Both the position numbers and the translations under genes were made by a program. A DNA stretch of 64,000 nt from Chaenocephalus aceratus (lineage: Eukaryota > Chordata > Actinopteri > Perciformes > Channichthyidae): NCBI GenBank assembly GCA_023974075.1, contig JAMFTG010000069.1:1-64000 (forward strand). The letters are read 5' to 3'. A model generated the notes under the pieces. The model had not been told where the DNA came from, searched no databases, and worked only from the letters and a program-made list of their open reading frames with translations. Each line of letters opens with the position of its first letter. The stretch's first letter is position 1. Shown in pieces: positions 14,848-26,117 of this stretch.

Positions 14848-16300
14848 GTGTGTGCGTGTGTCAATTATTGTTCATTTTTAGATTTTCATTTTGTATGTGT
14901 GAGAGATAGAGAGGGGCACACAGGAAGGCTGAGAGCAAAAGAGAGAAGGAGGACATACACCCAGCATGTGGGCCCGTGTGTATGATGTGGCTCTTTGCAG
15001 TAACACAGTAAAATGATTGGCTCTTTACCTCTGATTGGTTGGCCACCCCTGCAGTAGGCTAACTCACCAGTGATCAGAAAGCAGCGGTTTCTTTTATGAA
15101 CATATAAAGAATACAAATAACCTTTCAAAAATAGGTCTTAATAACATTTCAAACATTTCTGTACTAAACACTCGTTCAGAGGGTACACTTGTTGCAGGGA
15201 TGGACAGGGAGCTCTTTGCCAATGTTGAGAGCAGTGGAAGATCCACTTGTGTTTTCCACCACTGCAACACATCACCACTCAAACCTAAAGCATCCCTCTC
15301 TCTGTACTTTAAGATGTCCTCCTTAGCTCTCCCCTTTGAGGTCTTCTTTACTGGTGATCTTGCAGCGAGGAAATCACCGAACATCTGGTCCAAGGCCGTC
15401 TTCTTCGTGGGAGGGACATCATCTAGGGAGTGGAAAAGAAGGGAAGAGAGGATTTTTAGATTACAAAAATGATGACATACAATACTATAGTATACACCCA
15501 ATTTCAAATCAACACACTTTTATAACCTTTGGCACAGTTCCTATCCAAACAAACCTGTCTCTTCTTCCTCTCTGTGGGGGCTCCGGTCACCTTCTGTTTC
15601 AGCTGCCTGGTCCTCATTAAGTGTATCACCATCCCCTGCCTGACAATAATCAGCACAGATGAGCTATTAGATTTCCTTACACTAAACAAATAAGCGTCAG
15701 TTAAGTAAGCCACAGGTAAATAACAGTGAAGGTGAGACGGACACTAGCTACAATATATTGAGTAGTATATTCTTACCTGTCCCTCCATCTTCACCACCTC
15801 TGCCGTTATCCTCATGAATATCATGTCCTTAGTTTCATTGTCATCCAGGAAAGCCAGGTCTTTGAAGCGGGGATCCAGTGCTGAGGCGTAGTGGAGGAGG
15901 TCTTGGAGATATGTGTAGCGACCATCAAAGTCCAGTCTGAATCGCTCCTTCATCTGGGAAATGACCAAATGACCGCTCTCATCTGACTGGAAGTGCCTCC
16001 GCGGTTCGGTCTGGATTGGGGAGATCATTGAGATGGTGGGGTTGTTTTCCTCACTGGGGAGTGTAGTTGCTACTTTCAGGGGGGACATCAATTTGATGAC
16101 CTCTGGGATTAATGTCATGTCAGGCTGGCCATGGCTTCTCCCCTCCTCATCTTCTTTGACAGCAGGGTGCTCAACACAGCAGGCTGCTGTTCCCAAAAAC
16201 GCTCCAACATGTCCAGGGAACTGTTCCACCTTGTGGACACATCATGCACTAGCTTGTGGTGAGGCAGGTGTGACTGGATCTGCATTTCACGGAGAGCTTA

Positions 16301-16824
16301 AGATAAGATAGAGCTTTATTGTCTTGGGCATCGAGATAATACACATAAAACATTCAGGTCAATCAGTCATAGATACGGAACAGAGATCACATGGCAAAGA
16401 AACAAACAAGAAACATACAGGTACAGCACTTTCCCTATTGCACATATCCCTACTGCACCTATGCATAGTGTCCGTCAGATTGCACATATCCCTATCGTGT
16501 CCATACCTATTTACACATAATGCACTTCCCCTATTTAACCTTCTCCATTGCACAAACTACACTGTAAACATTGCACTTCCCAACAACTCATAACAGCATA
16601 ATCACAATTGTTTCTGGCTGTTCAGCAGCTTGAGTGACAGCGGAACAAAGGAAAACTTATACCTGTTCAATCTACAGTTTGGTAATCTATACCTTCAGCA
16701 GCTCAAATCTCTCTAGACAGGACGTGTTTGGGGTCGCATGTGATTTGACGGCCTTGCTTTCTCACCGTCTCCTCACATATCTCCTGCAGAGAGGATGGTG
16801 GAAGCACGCCAATTATATTTCCAG
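16301..16824 (-). mobile_element. 5'-truncated LINE 3' end inserted in the hAT transposase
   Basis: On the minus strand it ends with CAATAAAGCTCTATCTTATC, the tail of a fish LINE with repeated CTTAT units. Upstream, the reading FSFVPLSLKLLN resembles the closing segment of LINE ORF2 proteins. AGCTT occurs on both sides, compatible with a short target-site duplication. It interrupts the transposase between KATEA and LREMQ. Confidence 0.65.
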
Positions 16825-17241
16825 CTTCAGTTGCTTTTGGGCTTTTGTGGAAATAAGTCACCACCTTCCTCATTTTCACCAGAAGCTCTGACACCCTGTC
16901 CACCTTCAGGGCTCTTTGGGAGGCCAGGTTACATGTGGCTCCATCTGTGCACCAACTCCAGCCAGTTTCATGTTTCCAGCATTATCTGTGACCAACGCCG
17001 GATTCTTGTCTTCAATTTTCCACTCGCGGCAAACTTCTTGCAGTAACGTTGCTACATTATTTCCTGTGTGGGCCTCGTTGAACACTCTGGTCTGCAGAAC
17101 ATGGTTTTGCAATACCACTCGTCATCAATATAGTGTGCTGTGACCGTGACATATGCGTCAGTGGCGCAAGTCGTCCAGCCATCAACTGTAATGGCAACTC
17201 TTTGGGCATTGCTCAGCGAGTCAACTAACTCTCTTCTCCGT

Positions 17242-17823
17242 TACCTCATTCACACCAACGGTGTTTCAGGGCCGGTTCGGAGCTGGAGCTTGAAAAGCAC
17301 CGGGTTTTCCTGTTCACACCGCAGCGGAGCCGCCTCTTAGCTCCGGAATCCGGTTAATTTCGAGCACCAAAAAATTGTCCGGCCAGAGCAAAAGCACCGC
17401 ATACGTCACGCTTACGTCGAGGCGGGGCGGGGGCGGGATCAACTCCTGAACAACAACAAAAAGCCCGCGTTTTATCCAGTGTGAACACAACGATGGAGAA
17501 ACGTAACAAGCAGCAGCAGTGGTCCACTGAAGAGACCAGCTACCTGCTGGGAATCTGGTCTTCCGAAGAGGTACAGAGGAAGCTGGAGCACAATCGGCCA
17601 TTGTTGTTGTTGTCGTGTGAGCTGTGAGGGGTTTCCGCGCGGTTTGGCTTTATGAAGCAGGCACGCAAACGGTTACGTCATGACGCAAACGATGACGCAA
17701 TGACGCAGCAGCAGTCGGACTCTGGGCGGTGTGAAAAGAGCCGGAGCTAAACCGAAGAACCGGTTCTGAACCTGAAAAGCTCTAGCTCTCAGCTTGAACC
17801 GGAGTTGCGTTGGTGTGAATGAG
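17242..17823. mobile_element. PIF/Harbinger-like MITE inserted in the hAT transposase
   Basis: Inverted ends CCTCATTCACACCAACG and CGTTGGTGTGAATGAGG are flanked by TTA and TAA, compatible with the 3-bp TWA target of Harbinger-type elements. Removing the element and one triplet joins the transposase codons in frame (DKV to TEKRELVDSL), which supports the boundaries. A related repeat lies at about 24510-24800. Confidence 0.75.
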
Positions 17824-18650
17824 GTAACTTTGTCATAAAGAGCAGGGATTTGTTTCTCGGCGAAGAACCTCCTATTTGGTACAAGGTACCTGGGCTCCAA
17901 AATGTGGAGGAGGTGTTGGAAGCCCTCATTCTCCGTGACACTGTACGTCTGGATATCTGTACAGATAAAGAAGGCGATGGCGTCAGTTATTGCCTTGGAG
18001 CGGGTAGAACTGTTAGTGATATGCTGCTGCTCACCAGTCTTGCTGCCGCCAGGGATAGCCGGGTTAGCTTCAGCTGAATCCGAGGAGGATAGGGAGACAG
18101 CCGCAGACGTAATATTCACCCCATGTCGCCTCTTTAGGTGCGTCGCTAAATTCGTGGTACTGCTCGTGTATTTTATAGCGGCACGGCATTGTTTGCAAAT
18201 TGCTTGCGATTTATCAAGTTGTCCGTCATTTTTGAAGAATCCGAAGTGTCGCCAAACGTTTGATTTATATTTATTTTTCGGTGCGCTGTGTATTTCTTTC
18301 TCCTCGACTTCCATGCTTGTTGATAACTGTGACGCGTGCACGCGGCTCTCGGGCACAGTAGTGGCGGATCAAGCATCGTCTTTGCAGAGTGCTGACACGA
18401 GTGGACGAGTGGATAATATTATATATATGAATGAATCGGTTTTTACCGATGCTAAGAGACAATCGATGCATCGCGAGTTCAACCCAAACTGTAGCCGATG
18501 TGCACTCTTTCAACCGGTGCCCTCGCATGTTGAACGTTTATGCCGGTGCACCGATGCGAATCGGTGAATCTTAACATCCCTAGTGTGGACACAAGACTTT
18601 TTTGATATCGACATCGGTTCGTTTTCGCCTCCGTGTGGACGGGGCCTGAG

Positions 18651-19701
18651 TAGCTTTGTAAAGACGCTCCTTGGTTGTATTACATGAAACTGCTTTATAT
18701 GTAAAATACAGCTCTCAAAACACTTGATGTAGAACTTCTTCTCCTCCTTCATCTCCCTTTTCCCAACGGTGTGTTCAATCCTTTGCAGCCATGAAGTTTA
18801 TTCCTTAAAATCCCAAAGGATAACATTACCTCACAGAAAACAAAGAGCTGATAAAGCAGACTCTGTTTACTTGAAGACATGTGACTCGGGTCTTCTGATC
18901 AATGCATTTATTTCAGATTATACCGTTGTGTAAGGCATGCTTGCCGTTATGTGTCCTTTGTTTTGTTCTCCTTCTCCTTCAACAGCGCAGCTATTTATGC
19001 ACCTGTGTGCAGAAGCCAGAGCTCCTGCTGGGTTTTAATGTAACTCACTAGGCTCTCTTACATTAAGATTCATGACTTACATCCATGTGCATCCTTCATT
19101 TATGTGCCGACTAATACTCCACTATTGTTACAATTTGGAGCACTATGCTGTTCCTTGATCAAGGGACTTTGTGTCGTCATATCACTCAGAAAGAATTGTA
19201 TTATCTGTGGCAAAAAACAACAACATTCGATTTCATGTTACACCCATCATAAAAACATCCTGGTATACTTTTTGATTATTCAGATATATAGTTGTGAAGA
19301 ACATTAAAACAAAGGAAACGGTAAACAAGATAAGGAAACAGGTAAAAAGACAGAGAGTTGGACGACAGAGAAATCAGAGTAAGAAAAGACTGGTTAGTGG
19401 AACAGAAAACATGAACAGATTTGAACAGTTAGAGAAAACCTCAATCAGTGCCGTCGTCATTTTAAGACGCAGTTGAACAATCTACACGGAGAAAAACTGA
19501 CTATTTTTAGTGAAAATATGAGCTGAATATACATTTTCATTAGACATGGAAACAGCTTAGTGTGAATATTGTCTTTTTTAAGAGTAAGAGAGAAACTGTA
19601 ATATTATAGGCATGAAAATATTAGTTTGTGTTTAGTTGTTTTTCACCACACAAGTTATTTATCTTGGCTTTAAAACTGTACATTGTCTCTTTCTCCCCAA
19701 G
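18651..19701. other. Intronic sequence, no gene seen
   Basis: No exon or repeat boundary recognised. Ends with the acceptor TTCTCCCCAAG of the next slc25a36 exon. Confidence 0.5.
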
Positions 19702-19992
19702 GAATCGGGGCGAGCGGAGGATGAGTGCGTTCGAGTGCATGCGGCGGGTGTATCGGACGGACGGCCTGCGGGGTTTCTACAGAGGAATGTCGGCTTCCTA
19801 CGCCGGCATCTCAGAGACTGTGATCCACTTTGTGATCTATGAGAACATCAAGCGGCGCCTCATGGAGGCCAAGGCCACGCAGAACATGGACGAGGAGGAG
19901 GAGACGTCCAAAGACGTGTCAGGACTTCATCGGGATGATGCTCGCTGCCGCCACCTCCAAAACCTGCGCCACAACTTTAGCTTATCCTCATG
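19702..19992 (+). CDS. slc25a36: slc25a36-like mitochondrial carrier, penultimate coding exon, with a 1-bp frameshift
   Basis: Encodes the end of carrier repeat 2 and the start of repeat 3: [33 protein letters not shown], an acidic linker with DEEEE, then [20 protein letters not shown] and YPH. Acceptor CCCCAAG and donor CATG|GTGAGA. The frame is open and family-like from 19702 to about 19920 and again, one frame over, from about 19924. The GG in GTGTCAGGACTTC (19917-19929) holds one base too many for the family reading S-D-F. The exon is 291 bp, whereas a phase-preserving exon would be 290. As read, the shifted frame meets TGA at the junction with the last exon. This could be a real loss-of-function allele or a sequencing/assembly error. 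Confidence 0.9.
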
Positions 19993-20239
19993 GTGAGAGT
20001 TTTATAAAAGACATCAGGGAGTTAGCTCAACGTATGAATATGTGTCCCGATTTAAAGAACACAGAAACAGGCTTCTCCAGGCGTGGTGATTTATTTTAGC
20101 TGTGGACTGTAACGACAATACAGTATAATTATATGGCCAGGTAGCATGGTTACAGTGTGCTGCTGTTATCGCCAAATAACAAAGATTTATAATTATATTA
20201 GTATCGCAAACAATTACAAAGCAATTAACTCTACAGAAT

Positions 20240-20460
20240 TTATGCTGCGTTCACACCGGACGCGATGCGATGTTTGGGGGCGGCGCGATTACATGTAAAG
20301 TCACTGCAGAGACGCGGACAGACGCGAATTCGCTCCGACGGCGAGCTTGAAGCGGTGGACGCGAATTCCGCGGCGCGAATGAAGGGGGCCGCGACAAACG
20401 CTCGAGTTCAATTTTTTTCAACTCGAGCGTCATGAGTCGTAATCATAGACGTATAAGAAC
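20240..20460. repeat. GC-rich MITE fragment
   Basis: Starts near TATGCTGCGTTCACACCGGA, a sequence type shared with MITE ends elsewhere in the window (for example near 24508). It is rich in CGCG motifs, with a short inverted pair CTCGAGTT...AACTCGAG near 20401-20428. Exact ends not resolved. Confidence 0.45.
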
Positions 20461-20469
20461 TGTAATCAC

Positions 20470-21196
20470 TAGGGATGCTCCGATCGCCAATTTTGGGGCT
20501 GATCGCCGGAATCAGTTTCGGCCGATACCGATCCGATCGAGTGGGCGGGGCCTAAATGGAAGATTTAAACCTCACTTTACATCTAACATTTAAAGTGTTT
20601 ACAACTCAGTTAATGGGGCTCATTCTCTGGAGCTTCCACAAACAACAATCAACTTAATTATTACATTCAAATGATGTTCATTATTCAAGTTTACATTCAC
20701 TTTGGAGAATAACACGGGAGAAATGAGCGGAAGCCTCTCTCTCTCTCCCCCTCTCTCTCTCCCCCCTCTCCCTCTCCTGACAGCCAGTCAGCATCTCATG
20801 CAGCTCACTGATCCAGTAATGAGTGACCCGACAGTGAAGAATAAATATATGTATAACTAGTGTATCTTGTTCCAGAGGTAGATAAAATAGCTGAGTGTGT
20901 GAGGTCTAACTCTTGTGTGTGTCGCTCACCGGTCCGTCTCAGCGGGCGGAGCTGCAGGATTTCTGCTTCACGTTGCATTCCGCTATTTTACTGTCTTTTT
21001 CGGACACCTTAAAATACTGCCAGACCGGTGAAGCCATGTTGGCGAGCTTGTTTTGCCGCGCACAGAGAAAAGTGTCATGTATTTTACGTCATGCGATCGG
21101 CTCTCGCGATCGGCATGTTTAGAGAGCACCGATCGATCGGTAGAGAGTGAGTATCGGCCGATATCGATCGGTGACCAATCGATCGGAGCATCCCTA
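20470..21196. mobile_element. hAT-type MITE with 8-bp TSD
   Basis: Ends TAGGGATGCTCCGATCG and CGATCGGAGCATCCCTA are exact inverted copies. Flanks GTAATCAC (20462-20469) and GTAATTAC (21197-21204) are an 8-bp duplication with one mismatch. The interior shares a block with about 58200-58440 (for example CAGTAATGAGTGAC). Lies in the last slc25a36 intron. Confidence 0.87.
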
Positions 21197-21522
21197 GTAA
21201 TTACATGTCAAACATACCCGCATTCTGCATTGAGGCTAAAAGCTATTTTCACACAGCCATAAATGGAGATTTTGCAATGCATATTTATTGTATTTGTAAA
21301 CCTACTTCGCAATAAACTTAATTCTGGGTCAAAACGTATAACTCCAAATGTACATCTTCTAGGAAAAGAATAAGAAATATATTTGCAAAAAGCAAACCCT
21401 TGTCTCATACCCTATCTATGGTAAGGCCCAGGTGGCCCAACAAATAACCTTACAATAAAAGTTAGTATGAGCTAGATCTAGTAGTTCCTCTCCTTTAACC
21501 GCGCCCTTTCTTCGTCTTGCAG

Positions 21523-21716
21523 AAGTGATCCGCACCCGGCTACGGGAGGAGGGCACCAAGTATAACTCCTTCTTCCAGACTTTAAGAACAGTGCCCAGAG
21601 AGGAGGGGTACCGCGCGCTGTACCGCGGCCTCACCACCCACCTGGTGCGACAGATCCCCAACACGGCCATCGTCATCTCCACCTACGAGCTGGTGGTCTA
21701 CCTCCTGAACGGTTAA
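21523..21716 (+). CDS. slc25a36: slc25a36-like mitochondrial carrier, last coding exon
   Basis: Encodes [20 protein letters not shown], then the final carrier helix region ending [11 protein letters not shown] and a TAA stop at 21714-21716. It completes the third signature motif (YPHEVIRTR) begun in the previous exon. Acceptor CGTCTTGCAG. The first two bases finish the glutamate codon started by the G at 19992 in the family reading frame. This exon is intact, and its 64 codons are the part lost if the upstream frameshift is real. Confidence 0.94.
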
Positions 21717-23890
21717 AGCCTCTCCCCCTCCCATACCTAGTACTCATAACCCTGCCCCTGATCGGAGACGAAAGCTGACTGCACCCCCGCCTGAAGAGAA
21801 CAGAGACGGTGATCTTTACCACTGACACAGGGCGGGGGGTCAAAATACTAACCAAAGGGTCTGTCACGAGGACGAGGATCCAGGCGGTCCTCATTGGTTC
21901 GGGGGCTTATCTAAAGAAATGGTTGTCCAATTGTTTTATTTTGATTCCATTCTGTTCTCCCTTCAGTCGTGCTTCTGGAAGACGGCTTGTTCTGCTTCTA
22001 ACAATACTAATAATATAAAAAGAAGTAATTCCAATCCTTACTACCTAGCGGATTTAACACCACCCCTTCTAGCAGCAATTCAGTTCTTTTAAACATTAGT
22101 ATTGTGCAGTGTTCCCCTGCGGTCATCAGAGAGTAGAAGACTGGAGACTGAGTTAAAGTACCTGACAGGTGGCTCTCAAGTTGGCGAAGGAGAAACCTGT
22201 GCCTAAGGCTTGTTGAGGGCAGACAAAGAGCGGGAGACGTGCCTCGTGTGAAGATTTGGTAGAGTCGTACACTGGTTCTGTGATTACAGGTCGTCAGCAT
22301 CTGAAATGATCTCATACTCCCGCCTCATAACGCCGGAGTCGACGTGCATTTACAGCTCTACACGAAATAGCTTCATCTTGATTATTTATGGAAATGAAAG
22401 TCTCAAATTCAGCGTGTTTGTGTTATCCCGGTGTAGAAGAAGAGAAACGTCTAATGATAAACGGAGGGTCAAAAGACCCCAAATTCAACTACTGAAATCA
22501 GAGACATGAGGATGCGCTTCATTAAAGCCAAGGAAGTAAAACACTGACCCATGTTGTGATGAAAAATAAGTTCTAACAAAATGTAATGTCGATATAAAAA
22601 GCGATTGTGTTGCATTTGGCTCCCCAGAAGTGGCACAGTGCAAAAGGAGGAGAGCTGTTCTGTTGGTCGTTTCCTTCCCTCAAACAACGAGGTGTTGTTC
22701 TTACAGCACTGTCAACGTCTTTCTCTACAATCCTCATCTCATATTCCCTCACGTAGTTCTACAGGCGAGGGACAATCCTCTTCAGTTTACTCTGGAAACT
22801 TGGTGTGCTTGTGAGTGGAGGAAGTGGCCAGGAAAATGCGTCATGAGCGCACACTAATTTACCGTGTATACAAAAGAAAGAAGAAGACTTGCCGTTTGTT
22901 CATTTCCCCCCCATCGTTATTTAAGAAACATGTGAACTGCATTACTACCAATTTAAAACGTCAGTGTTGTGTACTTTGTCATGACATGGAAAGATACTTG
23001 CTTTCTTGTTTTTTATTTTTAACAGTATTCTGCTGTCCCAACATCTATCCTAGTACCTTTCCTAAGTGATCACATGACACGAGAAGCTAGCCTGCATTTC
23101 CAGCACAGCAGCATGGCTTAGCACACGATGCTAACCCTTCAACAGCTGCAGCGCACTATCCAAACACTTCCTGCTTAATATGTCCGTCACAGTGTGGTGA
23201 AATATGCAGATCATTTTGTCGCGAGGCCGCCATTGTGCTTCAGATTACAGAAAACTGCTTCAGTGTGTGTGTTCACCCCCCCCCCCCCCATGCTTCTCTC
23301 CACTGGAAATATAGATCTTTCATTTGAAGACTTTTCAGTTTTAAGGCACGCGTGAAAGATGCGTTAGATTAGCCTCATTGTGCAAATCTTATCAGAGATG
23401 TTTGACACTGTGCCTCGAACACACACTAAAATATAAACAGGACGCAGATATTTGATTTCACTCATCAGGTTAAATGGTCAATTCGCTCTCATTCACAAAA
23501 ATATTGAGTGCCTGTTTGGCTAAATCTCTTTCACTTGTATTAGTGTGTGTGTTTCTGATGCATCGTTACCTGCATCATGATTTATGTTGCACCCGTTTGC
23601 ATTGTGTGCCAGTAAGTGTGTATGTGTGTTTGCTCAAATGACAATCGTATGTCATTCTGTCGTGTCTTGTCGTGTAAATGAGACAATGGGAGTATGTATG
23701 CGTTCAGAAGAATAGCAGCAAACAGTGTTTTTATCTTTTTAAAAGAAATCGTTGCCTTTTCCTGACGCCCTTCTTTCTCTCCGTGTTGTCTTCGATGAGC
23801 CGTCTGTGCGTGTGGCTCGGCCTATGCATTCTGTCGTACCTGTTTTTGTAAAACAAAAAGCCAATAAAAAGTGCAAATATAAGAAAATGT
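21717..23890 (+). other. slc25a36: slc25a36 3'UTR
   Basis: Unbroken non-coding sequence follows the stop codon for about 2.15 kb to the poly(A) signal at 23863. It includes a C12-like run near 23276-23290. Small ORFs inside look random. Long 3'UTRs are usual for this gene family. The end position is inferred from the signal. Confidence 0.65.
23863..23868 (+). terminator. Poly(A) signal AATAAA
   Basis: AATAAA within GCCAATAAAAAGTG, followed about 20 bases later by A-rich then GTGTGT-rich sequence, the usual layout of a vertebrate cleavage site. Confidence 0.7.
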
Positions 23891-24505
23891 GTGTCATTTC
23901 ATTGTAATTTAGTGCTTCATATCAGTTTTTCACAGTCTGCTTAATCCTCAAATTAAACTTCTCAAATCAGTGAAATGTCTAACTCATTTTCTCACATTTA
24001 AGGCATGTGTGTTGCTCTTGCACTACAACTAAATGTCGTTAATAATCTTGTATATGATCCGCATTTAAGGAAATTCATTAGTTTATAGTTTGCTCAATGT
24101 GCAGTATTGCCGTTAAGATTCAGACAATATTATATAATATATGTATTGTGAGGAGTAGTTTATGTTTTTGCTGCTTATTTTTAAAACACTGTTTGAATTA
24201 GAACCTTTTTTTTGTAACTTTATTTTAATTTTCCGGTTTTTTGAAGAAGAAAAAAACACAGACCGTATTGCAGATAAAAGTATACTTCAGGACAATGGTG
24301 GATTTTGCATACAATACATCAAAGTAACATACATAGCACAACCCTCTATTTAAGCTAGAGGGAACAGATGACAAATACAACAAAGACAAATCAAAATAAA
24401 ACTTGAATTGGAACCTTTAAAAATTGTGTTACCATGGAAACACCAGTGCATCTTGCAAACCTGACCCACGTGAAGACGTCCATCAACCCGGCACGAGTTA
24501 TTTAG
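23891..24505. other. Intergenic sequence, no gene seen
   Basis: AT-rich, with no exon and no clear repeat ends. Confidence 0.45.
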
Positions 24506-24507
24506 CG

Positions 24508-24900
24508 CGTTCACACCGGAGTACTTTTACCTGTACTTTTCCCGTTTAGTTCCGTTAGTGCCTGGAATTTTGCGTTGACACCAAAAAGAATACTTAGTTC
24601 CGATAACTTTTACCCCCATTTTTAGTGCCTGATATACCCCTTTCAGGCTTTTCCCCTTCTAGCTCCGTGCTAGAGCTTTTCCGTGCTGCGTCATTGCGTC
24701 ATCGTTTTGCGTCATGACGTACCCGTTTGCGTGCCTGCTTCATAAAGCCAAACCGCGCGGAAACACCCCACATCGAAAACAACAACAATGGCCGATTGTA
24801 TTGAAGCAAGCGCTACTCGTTTTGCTCTGTCAAAACTAAATGGAACGACTTTACAGTCGTTACTTGTTACATTCAAGACTTCTTTACAATCATCATCATC
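24508..24900. repeat. Harbinger-like MITE, partial
   Basis: Starts GCGTTCACACCGGAGTAC. The GACGCAA/ATGACGCA-rich part near 24690-24750 is an inverted match to about 17640-17710 in the MITE at 17242-17823. The right end was not found. Confidence 0.55.
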
Positions 24901-25028
24901 GACGACGATTCGGTAGGAGAAAGAAGGTAAATATACGTCCTATTCGATGGGGTTAGAGCTAGCTGTTGTTAGCCTCTGCGCCAAGCTCAAAATACCCAGC
25001 TTTGCAGCATTAATTACTATGGTATAAC

Positions 25029-25200
25029 CAGTGTTGGGTGTACAACAAACGCGTTACAAAATTAACGGAGTTACAGTAATATATTACTTTATTCTATAAC
25101 GAAGTAATGTAACGCATTAATAATGAAATATGGGTAATATATTACCCGTTACAATGCCCAGTAACGCAGTTACAACACATTTGCCAACGCTTGTTCCTCG
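25029..25200. repeat. End of a hAT-like element (CAGTGTTGGG, TAACGCGTTAC-rich)
   Basis: CAGTGTTGGGTGTACAACAA followed by repeated ACGCGTTAC/GTAACGC motifs and closing GTAACGCAGTTACAACAC resembles the palindromic ends of a common fish DNA transposon. Only one end is recognisable. Confidence 0.5.
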
Positions 25201-26117
25201 GGTCCATCAATCCAGGGCCGTATTCACCATATACATTGGGGACACATCCCCCCCAATATTCAGATACACTCAACATGTCCCCCCCCCCCAATAAATAGCA
25301 AAAAAATAATAAATTGCTATTCTATGACTTCTTTATTTTGGTTATTTGTATACTTGAAAATCTATATTTTCTGTTATTGTGAACTTCACCAAAATGATAT
25401 TTCTTTTCATATGTAAATTGGTTCCTTATTTTGTACCTGGGGGTGTATTTCACGGTTACACATCTGAGTCAACCTTCAGTTAGCTTGATGCTCCAAGCAG
25501 GTCAGTCATGTTTTAATTTGCCCTCCATCAGTTCTGGTATCTTTTCTTCTAGTTAGCCCTAAAGTAATCTATATTATTTTATTTCGTAATGGTAATGTTA
25601 ATGAACCCTCCGGTTTAGCTTCTTTGTGTACGTAACTTGTAGTTCTGATGTTAAAACCGAACTGCTCAGGAATAGTAGCTAACTAGCTGTGGGCTAGCTG
25701 GTTTCAGTTGTTAGCCAGGGTTTGGTGGGCTAGTGTCAGCGATGTGGAAAATGACGGTGTCGTTTTGGATGTAATCCAATAGATATTTATTCATGTGGAT
25801 TATTTCTATTTTATTTTGTAATTTGTAGGGTGTGGAAAGATTTAAAACTGTGATGTGTGACAACTATGGAATACCAAAGGTGCCAGAATTAATTCAATAA
25901 TAAATACTCTACAATTATTATGAAATAGTATTTCATAATCGTGAGAAGCATTTAAAAGATACTCACACGCAGGAGGTTTGCATTGTGCATCATAACTTGT
26001 GCTGGATTTAGAACGCTCAGAATTGCTAATAAACATGTTTAATTATCTTATATCCAGCGCTGCTGACCCGTATTCATCACATCAGCAACTGCAGATCGCC
26101 GAGGTCAAGATGTAAGC

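Larger units (their letters stand above)
15094..18356 (-). pseudogene. hAT-Ac / ZBED-type transposase, broken
   Basis: Minus-strand pieces in order. 17826-18356 carries a BED-type zinc finger (VWRHFGFF ... CKQCRAAIKY ... HLKRRH) and the start of the transposase (QTYSVTENEGFQHLL, FAEKQIPALYDKV). 16906-17118 carries the region with LVTDNAGNMKLAG, where hAT enzymes have a catalytic aspartate. 16826-16903 and 16180-16295 follow (KVVTYFHKS; HDVSTRWNSS). 15744-16160 gives the ...ALDPRFKDL segment. 15180-15440 gives the C-terminal dimerisation part (WWKTQVDLPLLSTLAKSSLS, IPATSVPSERVFST). The gene is cut by a MITE (17242-17823), a LINE (16301-16824) and frame breaks. In an intact copy this enzyme would excise and insert the element, and the BED finger would bind its ends. 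Confidence 0.85.
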
